From: Cavia porcellus
Taxonomy: Eukaryota > Chordata > Mammalia > Rodentia > Caviidae
Direction of reading: 5' to 3'
Assembly (NCBI RefSeq): GCF_034190915.1
Contig: NW_026947496.1
Span: 56,988,501-57,052,500 of the forward strand
Length of the DNA: 64,000 nt
Below are positions 1-11,627 of this stretch, piece by piece. A program made the position numbers and the translations under genes. The stretch's first letter is position 1. Each line of letters begins with the position of its first letter. Under the pieces are notes generated by a model. That model was not told where the DNA came from, did not search any database, and saw only the letters and a program-made list of their open reading frames with translations.

Positions 1-717
1 AAGTATCAGAAGTAGAGATTTATTTTTAGTTCTTCATTGCTGAGAAACAGTAGAAATATTTAGACATAGAGAAAAACTGTTCCAAGTTTGAATATGATAT
101 TGTTAGTGAAAATTCATTATATCATCTCAAATAACTTCACTTAAAGAGTTCAACAAATTTACATATAACTAAAACATAAAAGAACAAAAGAGGGCCAGTA
201 ATATTGTCAGCATTCTGTATGTTTTTTACATGTTCCATAACATTTTGAGCAAAAATACTTATATAAGTTTAGATCACTTTTTTAATAAGATAAAAAAGTC
301 AAAAAATATTATAAAGGCAAATGCTCCAATTTTCTTCTCAGTTATTCTGGTTCTAAGCAGTAAAAGTGCTCCAACTGAGAGAACAGAATAGGTCTATGCT
401 AATTTGGATTATAGGCACAATCACGATGCAGGGATGAAGAAAATGTGCCAGGGCTGAAGGAACAAGCTTTGGGAACGTAACTGTAGAAAAGAGTTAGCAT
501 CAGGTTAACAAAACATGAAGGTGTCATTTATGAAGAGGAGCAGAGAGAAAAATGTATAAAGCACAGGGAAAACTCTGCTAACAACGAAGTTAGCAGTATC
601 AGCTAGTGAGAGACCAGCTACAATACACCGACCTAAAACAGAATTTTAAAATATTATGTTTAAAATACCCATGTTTATTAAAAAGATATTGAATCTGACA
701 TGCAAGAATGGGATATA

Positions 718-785
718 GGGGATGGGGATATGGCTCAGCAGCACAGAACCTGCTTGAAAAGCACAGATCTTGAGCTCGATTCCAG

Positions 786-786
<1 letters not shown>
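718..786 (+). repeat. ID-like tRNA-derived SINE
   Basis: The body carries a pol III A-box-like GGCTCAGCAG and a B-box-like GAGCTCGATTCC, as in rodent ID elements (BC1/tRNA-Ala derived). It leads directly into a GA-dinucleotide tract where an A-rich tail would be expected. It is diverged from the consensus. Confidence 0.7.

Positions 787-788
<2 letters not shown>

Positions 789-842
<54 letters not shown>
789..842 (+). repeat. (AG)27 microsatellite
   Basis: Twenty-seven uninterrupted AG units directly follow an ID-like SINE, suggesting that the SINE tail seeded the microsatellite. On the opposite strand the tract gives a run of Ser-Leu codons, which explains the open frames there. Those are not genes. 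Confidence 0.97.
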
Positions 843-845
<3 letters not shown>

Positions 846-2577
846 CAGAAAAAAAGATCAGCCAGATTTGCAAGATAACAAGCAGACCTCATAGGTGTGA
901 AAAATACAATAACTAAAAATGTAGAGTAAAATCAGCAATAAAAATTAAACTGGAAACTAATGCTGGGAGGGCAAATTAATTAGCCCAGAACACAGCCTGA
1001 AGGGAGAAATGAAAATTATTACAAGGAGGAGAAATTGAGGACAGGATGCAGAGTTCCAAATATTATCTCTGAAGGAGAGATTAGAGAAAAGCAACATTCA
1101 CAAGCAAAACAGATGAGAATTTTGCAGAACTGAAGAGAAACATGCATGTTGTATTGTAAGTCTGCTTTGAGTTTAGTGCAGGAAAAACAAGAGGCAATTC
1201 CTCTCAAAAGGTCAAGTGAGACTGAACTCTGGTTCTCAAGCTTTGTTCGTCACTAGCCAGCTAGCGGGGTCCAATTTTCCCCTTGAGCACTGGTGAGCCA
1301 CTGCATCTTGTTTGCCAGTGGGTAACTGGCCCAGGGAGGCAGTTAACCGCAATTCTTGGCACAGCAGACAGCAGAAGAAAGGACAGTAAGGAGGAGTCAC
1401 TCGGGACAGGGGCCTGTCCTGGTCATTACCAGGCCTCTACTATTGCAGCACAACCTGTGAAGATGCAAACAGTAGCCACCACTCAGCCACTGTTTAACCC
1501 CCGGCAGTTTCACTGACTCTGAGTCCACGCTGGCTATGAACGAGTGTTGCTATAGCAAGACAAAATATTTAAACGGGGGTGGGAGAGAGAAGGAGGGACA
1601 CAGAGAGAGAGGGACAGATAGTGAAGACATTCACGTAACTTTTACTATGGTACGTTTTCATTCATTGTTCTCTTTTATTACTTATTGTTGCTAATCTCTT
1701 ACTTCTATATTATTTGGATGTAATTTATACATTAAACTTTACACTCCATGGTTTCTAGTGTCCACTGGAAGTCTGGGGACACATCTACAGATGAGGAGGG
1801 CTACTATACCACACACTTAATATGGGTCAATCATCATATGCTTAAAAAACCAGCTTGATAATGTTTCATTTCTCCCACAACAAGGAGTCATCCAGCTAGG
1901 CATTCAAGGCCTGATACTTTATGCATCTATGAAGCAGTTGTATTTCAATCTCCTTATGAGATAACGCGATGCTCTCTGGGATCATAAAGCCACTTTGCAA
2001 GTCAATATACTTTTATACTGGTAAGTATACAGATACAAATTTGAAGAATATGAAGACTTAAAATGCTATCTTATTTTTGTGAGTTACTTGGCTATTGCAA
2101 AAAGTAATGTTCCTGCTGTGAGGAGATGTTAATATCACTGACTCAGTGATTTCACTTAATTTAAAAATAAAATGCAGTTTCTAGAAATAATGTATTAGAT
2201 AATGGCACGTTTTCTTGACCATTAAAGAACAGGTATACAGTAAGAAGTACTCATTTAAAAGGCTAAAATAATTATGGGTATACTTAAAGGTTTTTAGAAA
2301 GATGAATACTTTCGTATCGCTGTTAGATTGGACACAGTTAAGTAAAAAGAAAGCAGGCAAAAATGTCTTTTAGGAAGAAAAATTGAGATGTCTCAAGTGC
2401 TTTTCCTTCTGCTCAGTCCTATGAGTATCCATTCCACATGCTGGTCAGCTCTTTGCCCTTTCTGACTTATCACTGGATTTAGCCAATAGAAGGCAGAGAA
2501 AGAAGAGGAGAAAAGAGAGGGTGAGATGCTGATCCCCATGCATCAATCAGGAAATGGAGTATTTAACCAAGAGCCAC

Positions 2578-2622
2578 AGCAGCACCCAGAAGCACCCAGC
2601 AGCACCCAGCAGCACCGGGCAC
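2578..2622 (+). repeat. Short CAGCACC-type tandem repeat
   Basis: About four imperfect copies of an AGCAGCACCC-like unit lie in tandem. This is a short GC-richer island in AT-rich intron. No coding or regulatory role is evident. Confidence 0.6.
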
Positions 2623-3139
2623 TGAGGGCTGTCCTTCAGCTCTAATGCTGACAATGAAGCACGCAGGTCCTATGGTTGCCCATCACTCTTTTGATCAGGT
2701 CACTGATATCCCTCTCTCCAGCACAATCAGCCCCTCCACCGCTCCAAAGTCACCATTTTATTCACTTGAATGCATTTGGTCTGCCTTATATTAATGTAAT
2801 ATTTCAACTCATGTAAATGTGTAGTGACTTCTCTATCCAAAACAGGGAATGAGACACATGGCACGTATCTTTTCTTCTAGTGGAATTTTTATATTAAAAA
2901 AGGGTACTCAAAAATTTAACATTTTTTCTATTCAAATTAAGATATTGGGAATTAAACACATTTTGTATAGCTGTTGGGAACAGGAGGCTGGATGAAGGCA
3001 TCATGGAAATTTCAGGGCGGGATTTTGTTACATTGTGTTAGATACACTGGGTGCCAAGCTGTTACAAAAAATCTATGAGGTTTCCCCACATATGTTACTC
3101 TAGTGTATATTTGTTTAAATTTCTCATACAAATTATTCT

Positions 3140-3345
3140 CCCAAGGTTCATTCTTTCAATTTTTTATAAATAAGTAATAATTGTACATATTTATGGGATA
3201 GTGTGTGATATTTCAAAATTGTACTTAAGCTGTATTAATCAATTCAGGGTAATTAACATTATTACTTCTGTTTGTTGCTTTCAAGCTTTTCTCTTCTAAT
3301 TATTCATAAAAAATATGTAACACACTACGGTGAACTCCCATATGT
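3140..3345 (-). mobile_element. LINE-1 3' UTR fragment
   Basis: Text such as ACATATTTATGGGATAGTGT, followed by TCAGGGTAATTAACATTATT, matches the complement of the 3' untranslated end seen in older mammalian L1 elements. The element is therefore on the minus strand and truncated. The family was assigned from memory of the consensus. Confidence 0.55.
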
Positions 3346-4284
3346 TATCCTTTCAGAACAGAAAATGACTTTAAAGAAACTGACAGTGTATACTAGGCAT
3401 GAAACTTGGCGCTCTGTTCCTCAGGCAGCCACTCTCTCAGAACTTAAAGGTTCTGGTTCATCTTTATCATATCTGCCTCTCTTGTTCTACCCAAAAGGGC
3501 ACTAGACAAGATCTAAGCCTGGGCATAACAGCTCAGCAGATGAAATAAATTAGAGCCTAGGGAAAAGAGCTCCTCCACTACTGCTTGGTCAAATCAGAAA
3601 GAAAATTAGTCTAGATGCTAATGATGATGTGTGCTCAGCATGCCGCATAGCACATGATCAACCCTCACTGAGATGAGAGAAAGGCAGGAGCTATTAACAG
3701 TTTTAAAGTCAAATTGGTGAAACCACAACCCAGAAAGTTAGCCACATGATTGATAATTAAATAACTCTCCTAAGTCATTTAGCTTTCTAGGTTAATTTTA
3801 AAGTCCTTCCTGAAACTAAGAAAAGACATACTTTTGTCTAGGTAGAATTACATACATTATTTCTTAAGATTTTCCCAATTAGTACATCTTTCTTTTAACT
3901 TGTTTCTTCTTCTTCATACACATCAAGTACTTGGGGAAGGAAATTTCAATTATTGTTGTCCTTTAACGTAACATTGACACTGCATTTGGAGAGTCTGTTT
4001 GCTGTTCTTTACAAAATAAATGATGCATTTCAGCCCACAATTAATATAAAAAAGTCAGTCCTGTTTTCTTGCTACTCTTACCTTTAGCCTCTTCCAAATG
4101 GCAATAGGACTAATAACCACTGGGGTCACACTGGGACTGTGCGGAGTATTCCTGTATTACTTCACAGTTCTCAATTTTTTTTTCTTGCAGTGAAATCTCA
4201 CCCTCAAGACCAATATTCAAAACAGAGAAAGTAGAAGCTGCAGCCCCTTTGGGCCATTTCGACAATGGCTGCTTTATCTCATTT

Positions 4285-4400
4285 AATTCTCAAATGAAGT
4301 TGTGAGTTATTGACTATTATTATCTCTATTTTAACTGAGCCTTAGGGAGCATTAGTAAGCTGCTCAAGGACATGCAGGGGTGAAATAGCAAATCCAAAAT
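4285..4400 (+). mobile_element. MIR SINE fragment
   Basis: The order 'ATTATTATCTCTATTTTAACTGAG ... GGGAGCATTAGTAAGCTGCTCAAGGACATG' (abridged) parallels the MIR core, which has a tally of bases copied around 'ACAGATGAGGAAACTGAGG ... GTAACTTGCCCAAGGTCAC'. It is old and diverged. Confidence 0.5.
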
Positions 4401-5509
4401 TATGTTTATTCAATTGACGCATTTTTGCACACCTCCAACAGATTTCTTTGCTCCACCACACCAAATGCAAGATACTAACCACTCTGGCCCCTTGGAAAAC
4501 ATTACTGAACAAACAAGCAGAGTACCCTATCTCTTGTGAACCTCATGTTACAATCCGGTTGATTTGAATGCAGGCTTGTGTACTTCTAAAATGGTGGGTG
4601 TCTTAACCACGCACCAGCATGTTTCCACTAGAATTCTCCTCTCCATACATAAAACACTCTTCAACATGATCAACAGTGTGGTGGTACTACTTTCGTGCAG
4701 AATATCCTTTTTAAAAGATTCTTTATAATTTTAAATTTATATATTTAAAAAAATCTCTCTCTCCTGCCCATGCTATCCAACAATCACCAGTAGTTGCTAA
4801 CAGTCCTACAGGGCCTGAAGTTGGTATCTATATTTATTTCTCTTAATTATTTCACAAGGCACAACAAAATCAGAATTGTGAACCTGGCATAAGGGGAAAG
4901 TTCCTCAGGGTTGAAGTATATTTCAGTTCCTCAAGTGAGCAGCATGAAATGTTTTCATTTATTTTCTTTAAGTAGTCAACTAATGGGGAATTAAGTCACA
5001 GTCACTCCTGTGACTCCTTTCTCAAAGCCTTTGCACGGTAACAAACAAAATGATTCGATGCCTTTATTGCTAACATTTCAGGGCCACCCTGAATATTACT
5101 GTTCAGTGAGGGAAGGTTTTCCCTTCTTTGATCACCAACCTAGGTCTGAGAAGAGGTAGACCCAAGGAGATTTTCAAAGCCCCCTAACATTTTCTCCAAA
5201 ATATTTCTTCTCTTTATTCCTGGTTGCATTTTTCTGTTCTCACCATTGAGGATACCTGGCACAATCTTTTTAAGGTCCTGAACTTTGGAAATAAAGCTAA
5301 AGGGAAGATAACTCTTCTTGGTAGCTTTCCATAAACTACCCTGAAGGAGGGGAGCTTAGAGTTGAATGTTTGTTAGGGCAAAATAGATAAAAGAATATCT
5401 GAAAAATTCTTCTGAGATATGGCATGAGCCAATGGGTAGCTTATTATAAGCCTGAAATGATGAGAAGTCTATTACCTTTGACACCTCATTCATGCCTCTC
5501 TGAATCCTT

Positions 5510-5625
5510 CTGAGGTTAGGTCTATCGCTCTCCTTATTTGGCAGGTGAGGAAAATGAGGCACACAGAGTTCATGTCACTTTGTCAACACAGGCAAGAAGT
5601 GGCAGATTTGGCACTGGTTTGGGGT
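5510..5625 (+). mobile_element. MIR SINE fragment
   Basis: GGTGAGGAAAATGAGGCACA, followed by TGGCAGATTTGGCACTGG, follows the MIR core region. No coding potential is supported across it. Confidence 0.6.
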
Positions 5626-6585
5626 CCACTACTTTATAGCTGTTCTCCTCCGTCCACCCCACTTAGCTGCTCTGTCCCAGTTCCAACTATGGCTTCCTCT
5701 TCCTAAGTCACTACTTCTATCCACTGCCATGGAATTAGATATTCTTCTCATCAACTCTTCTTGGTTCGCTTGTCTTACTGTATTAGTGTGTGGTTTACTT
5801 CTTCAATTTCCTTAACTCTGGAAAACTGTTTCTGATCTGGTTTCTCTATGTTTTGAAGGTTTTCTTATAATGAAGTATGGGGAAAGATGTTTCCATACAG
5901 ATACTATACTTTTTAACATGTGTATTACCAAAAAGCCCTAGATGTGGGTTTGGTGAGTGTGATTTCATCACTTTCATGGTAAATTTAAGTAATTCTTGGC
6001 AAGGGGCTCCATGAGCTTTACTTTAACCATCACTGCTTGAGTGTTTGTCCTTTCTCTAATTTATGCACATCAATCCTTGTTTGGATAAAAACACAAAAAT
6101 GCTTTCAAAGGTGTTCAATTACAAAGCAAATTTATTGGGGGAGAAAAACAAAGTAATATGGAAAAGAATATAGTCTGGGAACTGGAGATTTGGGCAATTG
6201 TCCAAGAACTGTTCTGCTATGCTCTCTTTGAGATTTCACTGACTTTCATTTCCTCTATCCTTTAGGTGACAAGAGCATATCCATCCCACCTCATCTGCAC
6301 AGATCAGCTTTCTGCTGCTTGCCTGTGACTGTATCACAAGAAGGACGTACTATGCCATAAATCTGCCTGCCTCATGTTTACTAACACTAATCTCTATATT
6401 GTTTACTTAAATGTCTTAAACAAGAATGTGACCAATTCAGCCCATGGCCCAAAGACCCCTGCCTTTGATCATGTGGCTGCTATGGTACAAGCATTTATGG
6501 CATATAGAGGATATGTAGCTATGTGATGTAAACATGCCTGTGGATATGTGACCGAATCAAGAGTTATACATGTGAGAGACATTTT

Positions 6586-6785
6586 CTGATTGCTGACTGC
6601 CTTAAGGTCACCAGCCTTCCTCTGCCACAGCCTACTGCCATGTCTCTGCTTTATCATAGCCCTAAGAGCAATGAATTCAGCTGGTCATGGACTGAGACTT
6701 CTGAAATCATAAACCAGAATTAACCTATTCTCCCTTAAATTGACTTTCTTAGGTATTTTGTTTTAGTAATGATAAGGAAGACTGA
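6586..6785 (+). repeat. 200-bp dispersed repeat, copy 1 (LTR-like 3' end)
   Basis: This block is nearly identical (about 8 to 10 differences by eye) to 7728-7926. Its end, containing CTCCCTTAAATTGACTTTCT then AGGTATTTTG, resembles the polyadenylation-side end of ERVL or MaLR-type LTRs in rodents. Upstream of 6586 it does not resemble the region upstream of the second copy. Confidence 0.7.
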
Positions 6786-6829
6786 TATGACAAGATGAAA
6801 ACCCAATTACTATGATCCCTATAAAATCA

Positions 6830-7210
6830 TTGTTGGACAAATCTTAAAACCTTATATTGTCACTTCCTAGCTTCACTGTTCCACACTATATATGGCATCC
6901 AGTCCAAATAATTATGCATAGGATTCAAAACTATCTTTGATCTGACCACTGTGCACTTCTTTAATCACTCGCTCTAATGGAACTTTATTTCACAGAGGAC
7001 CTCTACCCCTCTGCTCCCCAAACTTACACAGCGCTCAATCTGGAATGTTTTCACTCCCACCATGCCTGCTTTATTTTCCTTTGAAGTCTTTGTTAAACCT
7101 CACCACCCCAGGAATCCTGTCAAGATGGGCTCATATTTTTTATTCAAATATTTCCTGCCTGCATGACCTGTTCTGACTTTCAATGTATTTGGTGTTATGT
7201 TGTATCCGTT
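6830..7210 (+). mobile_element. Probable LINE-2 3' fragment
   Basis: The pyrimidine-rich stretch contains GATCTGACCACTGTGCACTT, TGGAATGTTTTCACTCCCAC and TTGAAGTCTTTGTTAAACCT in the order seen in the L2 3' region (the LCW..FPL-like coding remnants). It is diverged and the boundaries are approximate. Confidence 0.45.
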
Positions 7211-7444
7211 TTCAGATATTTCATCTTATTTCACTAAACAAAAAGGCCTTTGGAAGAAAGAATTACATTACAGGCAGCTGAGTTCTCTAAAGTCTAGAAG
7301 AGAATCTCATAACATAACAAAATCACCAAGAAAGTATGCCAAAGAGCTGGAGAAAAGTGATTTCTCATTGACATGACCAAATGTTAAATTTAATATTGGA
7401 GTTTGAGTTTACCCTTATTTTAAGTCAACTCATCTGTAAAGTTC

Positions 7445-7926
7445 ACCTCGACTGTCAACTTGATGAAGGTATCCAGGAGACTGAAAATCACACTTCTAGG
7501 TTTGTCTGGATGTTTCCAGAGATGACTGGCATGTGGGACAGCCAACCGAGGGAGGTGACCTGTTCTGCATGTGGACAGCACCATCCAGTATGGGAAGGCG
7601 CTCAGTAAGAATAAAAGTAGGACAAAGCCAACTAGACCGATCTCTGTCTGCCTGTCCCTCCCTCCTCCCTCCCTGTTTCTCTCTTTCTCTCTCTGTCTTT
7701 CTTTTTCCCTGTTCCTTTCTTTCCTTCCTGATTGCTGACTGCCTTAAGGTCACCAGCCTTCCTCTGCCACAGCCTAGTACCATGTCTCTGTTTTATCATA
7801 GCCCTAAGAGCAATGAATTCAGCTGGTCATGGACTGAAACTTCTGAAATCATAAACCAGAATTAATCTTTTCTCCCTTAAATTGACTTTCTTAGGTATTT
7901 TGTGTTAGTAATGATAAGGTGACTGA
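7445..7926 (+). mobile_element. ERVL/MLT2-like LTR fragment containing repeat copy 2
   Basis: The segment CTGTCAACTTGATGAAGG, then GTTTCCAGAGATGACTGGCA, then GGACAGCACCATCCAGTATG follows the order I recall for MLT2-type ERVL long terminal repeats. It is followed by a CT-rich stretch (about 7640-7727) and then the 200-bp block shared with 6586-6785. No retroviral coding sequence accompanies it. The family name is tentative. Confidence 0.45.
7640..7727 (+). repeat. Polypyrimidine (CT/CCT)-rich tract
   Basis: A roughly 88-base run is almost purely C and T (with some CTGT units) inside the LTR-like element. It accounts for the low-complexity open frames on both strands here. Confidence 0.85.
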
Positions 7927-8187
7927 CACATCATGTATCAGATTCCACCATCATGATAAGTGAGTTTCCTTTTATTTTAGTTGTCAGTTCCTTTCTACTT
8001 GAATTAAAGTTATGTAATTCAACAGGTTAAGTTGTATCCACTGATGTGTATCCACTGATGATTAGATCAAACAACGTGCTTTTGGAAAAATTTCAACTAC
8101 AGACAGAACACACCTAAGATTTTAAAATGAACGAACACAAGGTAATATGGTAACATGCAAACAGGAAGTAAGTTTAAAATAAATTAC

Positions 8188-8303
8188 CTCATAGCCAAGT
8201 AAATGACCATTGCTTAACTTCCACGGAATCGTGTTCCATGCAACTTCAATTTCTGAGGAAGACAGGCTATGAGCAGACACCTGAGATGGCGCTACTGTGG
8301 GCT
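8188..8303 (-). CDS. CNTN3: CNTN3 exon: first half of fibronectin III domain 3
   Basis: This 116-base exon begins after a CTAAACAG acceptor and ends at a GAG|GTAATT donor. Two bases complete the Glu codon left by the FN2 exon, followed by 38 codons beginning PTVAPSQVSAHSLSSSEIEV and ending NGHLLGYE in phase 0. It includes the conserved core Trp of FNIII strand B (EVAWN). The human protein, as I recall it, has SANSLSSSEIEVSW here, so two substitutions are visible (N to H and S to A). The exon is too short to stand out as an open frame and is identified by protein similarity plus splice sites. The other half of FN3 is beyond the left edge. Confidence 0.95.
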
Positions 8304-10548
8304 CTGTTTAGGAACAGACATAGAAATATAATGATAATTTTGGTACTTAAATTTTTAAAAATTGGAAATATTTTTAAAAGCATTTCAGTGTATGTGAAAA
8401 TTTTATATGTATTCTGTAAAAACTTTTGGCAACATACCCAAGTCTTGACAACACAGAAGCTAGTCTGTGGCTGAGGAAGAGCTGGCATCATGGCCACGAG
8501 ATTTTCCTTGCTTCATGGCCCTAGAAGCTTGTACTTTCCTCCTCCCCACCATTTCCTTGGTCTTCATTTTCTTCCTTTATTTTTCCTTTGTTCTCTGCAC
8601 CCTGTCTTTGTTACTTTTTCTTTCATTTCAGATCAGCTACCTGAGAACTCCTTTGTTTTTAAATGCTACTTATTTTTGTGTAATTAAATTAAGGTCAAAA
8701 TCAGGCAGAGTTATTTGCTCAATAAGCATGGAGTGCCTTCTCTAGTTCAGCCCCCAGATGGGACATATTTAAATTAGATGGATGCAGACTCTTCAGGAGA
8801 TAAGACATACACATGTGATACGCTGTAGGTACATCCCCTCTATAATAAATACTCCTGGGATTTGGAGGATCCACAGTGATTCTCCATTCCGAAGACTTAC
8901 TTTTCAGTAGGAGACCCCAATTCCTCAATATCCATTCCTGTGTTAAATGATGCCGCTTCTTGGCTATGGTTGCTTGATGCTGAGACAGAGTCTTGGTTTC
9001 AGAATGGGCCTATTCAATTTTCTCTCCTGAGAATCTGAACTTTAATTTGAGGAGATGAGGAGTGCTAGGGGTCAATCACTTTGGCACTGGCACACCAGAG
9101 GAGCGTATCATTTCTTGAGCCCCAGGGCTTCACTGATTAAAGTTCTTCAGGAGGTTGGCTTTCTAACTCTTTACTTGATTCCCAGAGGATGCCCTAGCAG
9201 ATTTCCAATAAGTCCCTCCATTTTTTCTTAGGCAAGCTGAATTTATTTCTGGTGTTTGAACAGAAAGCCTTTTACTAACTCATCATTGAGGGCAAGGATG
9301 GTGACAGAAGAAAGGATGTGAGGGGGGCGAGAACAGGTAAAAGGCCGTGCAGGCACCCAGCACTAATGATACAGGTCACACAGGGTCCAAAAACTCCCTG
9401 GTTAATCACCGTCACTGCCTTGACCTCTAATTGCCTTCGTAATTTCTAATAACTGTTGGAAATGGGAGTCTGCTTTGTAATACAATATGAAGAAAAGACA
9501 CTTTTCCAATGACTTTTGTACCACTTGAACTCAGTTTCTATTCAAAAATTTTCTAATGAAAAAACAAAAAACAAACAAACAAACAAAAAAAAAAAAACAG
9601 GATGGGAGCTCTAAGAAAAACCCAGTCTACTTATTATTTTTAGCTTTTGCAATTTACTACAAATTCTGCAATGTACAGAGGGACACTGTGGCATGAGTTT
9701 AGGCTGGTGAAGGCCAAAGGCCCTTTATTAAACTATTGGCCTGGCATTTATTAAATGAATTTTGATAAGTTTAGCAATCTCTTTTATTGAGCTTATGTTG
9801 TCTTGTTTGTAAAAGGGTAACACAAATATTGCATATAACTCATTTTTTATTTGGAAAATCAAAGTAGGTAATGCCTGGCAGATGGCAAGTTTTCAATACA
9901 TGTTACATCCTGCCTTCTTTGTTAAATTGAAGTACATGTTACAACCAATATTCAGGCATTATAGATGGATAAAATGGCAATTTTGTACAGTCCCTCTAAC
10001 TTTGTTATTATTTTCTAAAGGGCTTTTGAGAAAAAATGCAGATGTCTCAATATCTGGAGCAATTTAAAAGAAAGGCAGCATAAAAGAATGGGTTCAGAGG
10101 GAAATTTCTTGCATCTATTCCAGTTGCAATGCATATCCTGTAAAGCTACACATTCCTAAGCCTTGAATGTCATACTTGTGATCTTTAGTATGCTATTAAT
10201 ATCCATTTTGGCGGGCCATAGGGACCTCTATAAACTTTGGACTGAGGCAGCTCCCAGAGACTATCTCATTATTATATCAAGAAGAAAAATGGCCTGTGGA
10301 CAACATTTACTACTCCACAGGTTGGAATTCAGGGTGGATTCCTCATGAACTCATTTTTAACCAACTAATATATCTGCTTATGATCCACTAAGTCTTATAC
10401 TCTAGGTCAATTATAGTCAATCATTTTGATCTGAACTAAGAAACTGTTATTGTTCCTCTGAAGAAAATATATCTGAAGTCACAAAGCACTTGTAAGTCAC
10501 TTTTTGGGCACAACTATATTATTATGCTGAGACTGATGTTTTCCATAC
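8304..10548 (-). other. CNTN3: CNTN3 intron between FN2 and FN3 (phase 1)
   Basis: This 2245-base intron has a GTATGG donor and a CTAAACAG acceptor. Apart from an A-rich (CAAA) stretch at 9559-9599 I recognise nothing in it. Confidence 0.9.
9559..9599 (+). repeat. (CAAA)n / A-rich tract
   Basis: AAAACAAAAAACAAACAAAC continues into a long A-run. It could be the tail of a decayed retroposon, but no body is recognisable upstream. Confidence 0.85.
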
Positions 10549-10783
10549 CTTCTTCTGCAGAGAACACTGTCGTCACTGGGCTAAATGGTCCTTCACCTTT
10601 GTTATTATAAACACCCACTTTAACTTCATATGGTGAAAATGGCACAATGCTTTCATTTCTAAAGACATATCTTGGGGTATCAGGAGATGTCACCACTGTC
10701 TGTATCCAGGTGGTAATTCCAAGAGGGCGGAAGGCAACGACATACCCAAAACCTTCACCATTCTGCAATTCTTCAGGAACTGG
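10549..10783 (-). CDS. CNTN3: CNTN3 exon: main part of fibronectin III domain 2
   Basis: This 235-base exon sits between a TTTCTTTGTAG acceptor and a GAAGAAG|GTATGG donor, and encodes 78 codons plus one base. It starts [20 protein letters not shown] and continues [10 protein letters not shown]. It then has [20 protein letters not shown] (with an NES N-glycosylation sequon), followed by [21 protein letters not shown]. These are FNIII strands C to G with the typical Tyr-x-Val (YEVKV) strand F motif and a GEGPFSP loop. The protein is CNTN3-like nearly throughout. The remaining base starts the Glu codon completed by the FN3 exon. A phase-1 intron after it marks the domain boundary. Confidence 0.98.
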
Positions 10784-11464
10784 CTACAAAGAAAGGACAT
10801 ACAAAATCACCCTTACACCTAGGGCAAGGTAAAAGTAAATGCAACTATCATTCTCAGCTTTTTGTAAAGACCATCAAATAAAAATCTACACTGGATTAAG
10901 GAGTTGGATTAAGAAGAGAAAAATACTAATGGGAAAGTCAAGTCAGCTGCTTTTAAACATATACTGCTCATTCATAAACATCCAGAGAATTAAATAGAAT
11001 TTTCTGTGATTATGTAGGTTTCCAAATATCTTTTGTCCCAAGTCTGAACTTCTAAAAAGGAATTTTCAGTCAGAGATCTTAAATCAAATAAAGAACAGCT
11101 ATTTCTTAATACTGACTTTATAGAAAGAAATTACATCTGGGTATAATGATTAAATATAAGGGAGTTCTTAAAAATTTTGACTTACTCTTACTAAATCAAA
11201 GCTATATTTGGCTCATTCAGAAATTCTACTGACAATCCATCACGAGATTATGTCTTTTTATTTTTCACCAACATTTTGAAATACAGATAAATTTAGTTCT
11301 AGTATCTCATGACTTTAAACCCACCCCATTACGATATAAATCAGAGAATGAGAGGATGGCAAGGAAAGAGAGACTCAAGCATCAGTTGGAAGGTGTGACC
11401 TCAACAGTGGAAAACACAGGGCTACAGGGAAAGCTTTCAGGGTATGGCAAGGGTCAACAGCTAG

Positions 11465-11572
11465 GATCTGACTCTCATCCATCTGTCAAAGTGCCAGGTG
11501 ACCTTGAGGAAATTGTTCACTACCTCTGTGCACTGGCGTTTACATATATAAAATGTTGCAAAATAGGATGAA
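11465..11572 (+). mobile_element. MIR SINE core fragment
   Basis: GTGACCTTGAGGAAATTGTT, then CACTACCTCTGTGCACTGG, then TATATAAAATG corresponds to the highly conserved MIR core (gaccttgggcaagttacttaacctctctgtgcc-type sequence). Confidence 0.6.
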
Positions 11573-11627
11573 AAAAATACATGTAAAATGATAGAAATAG
11601 TGGGGAGCATAGAGTACTCAAATATCT

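Larger units (their letters stand above)
1..8187 (-). other. CNTN3: CNTN3 intron within the FN3 domain (partial)
   Basis: This intron begins at the GTAATT donor at 8187 and runs off the left edge. I looked for the next expected exon (the part of FN3 following LLGYE) and did not find it. The content is ordinary AT-rich intron with MIR, L2, L1 and LTR-like fragments, an ID-like SINE with a GA microsatellite, and a short CAGCACC-type cluster at about 2578-2622. Stretches such as 850-2570, 2625-3140, 3380-4280 and 5630-6580 show nothing I can name. Confidence 0.85.

Noticed and set aside
599..892. Minus-strand open frame with a long Ser-Leu run
   Set aside because: It is the translation of the AG/CT microsatellite and SINE at 718-842, with no real protein features.
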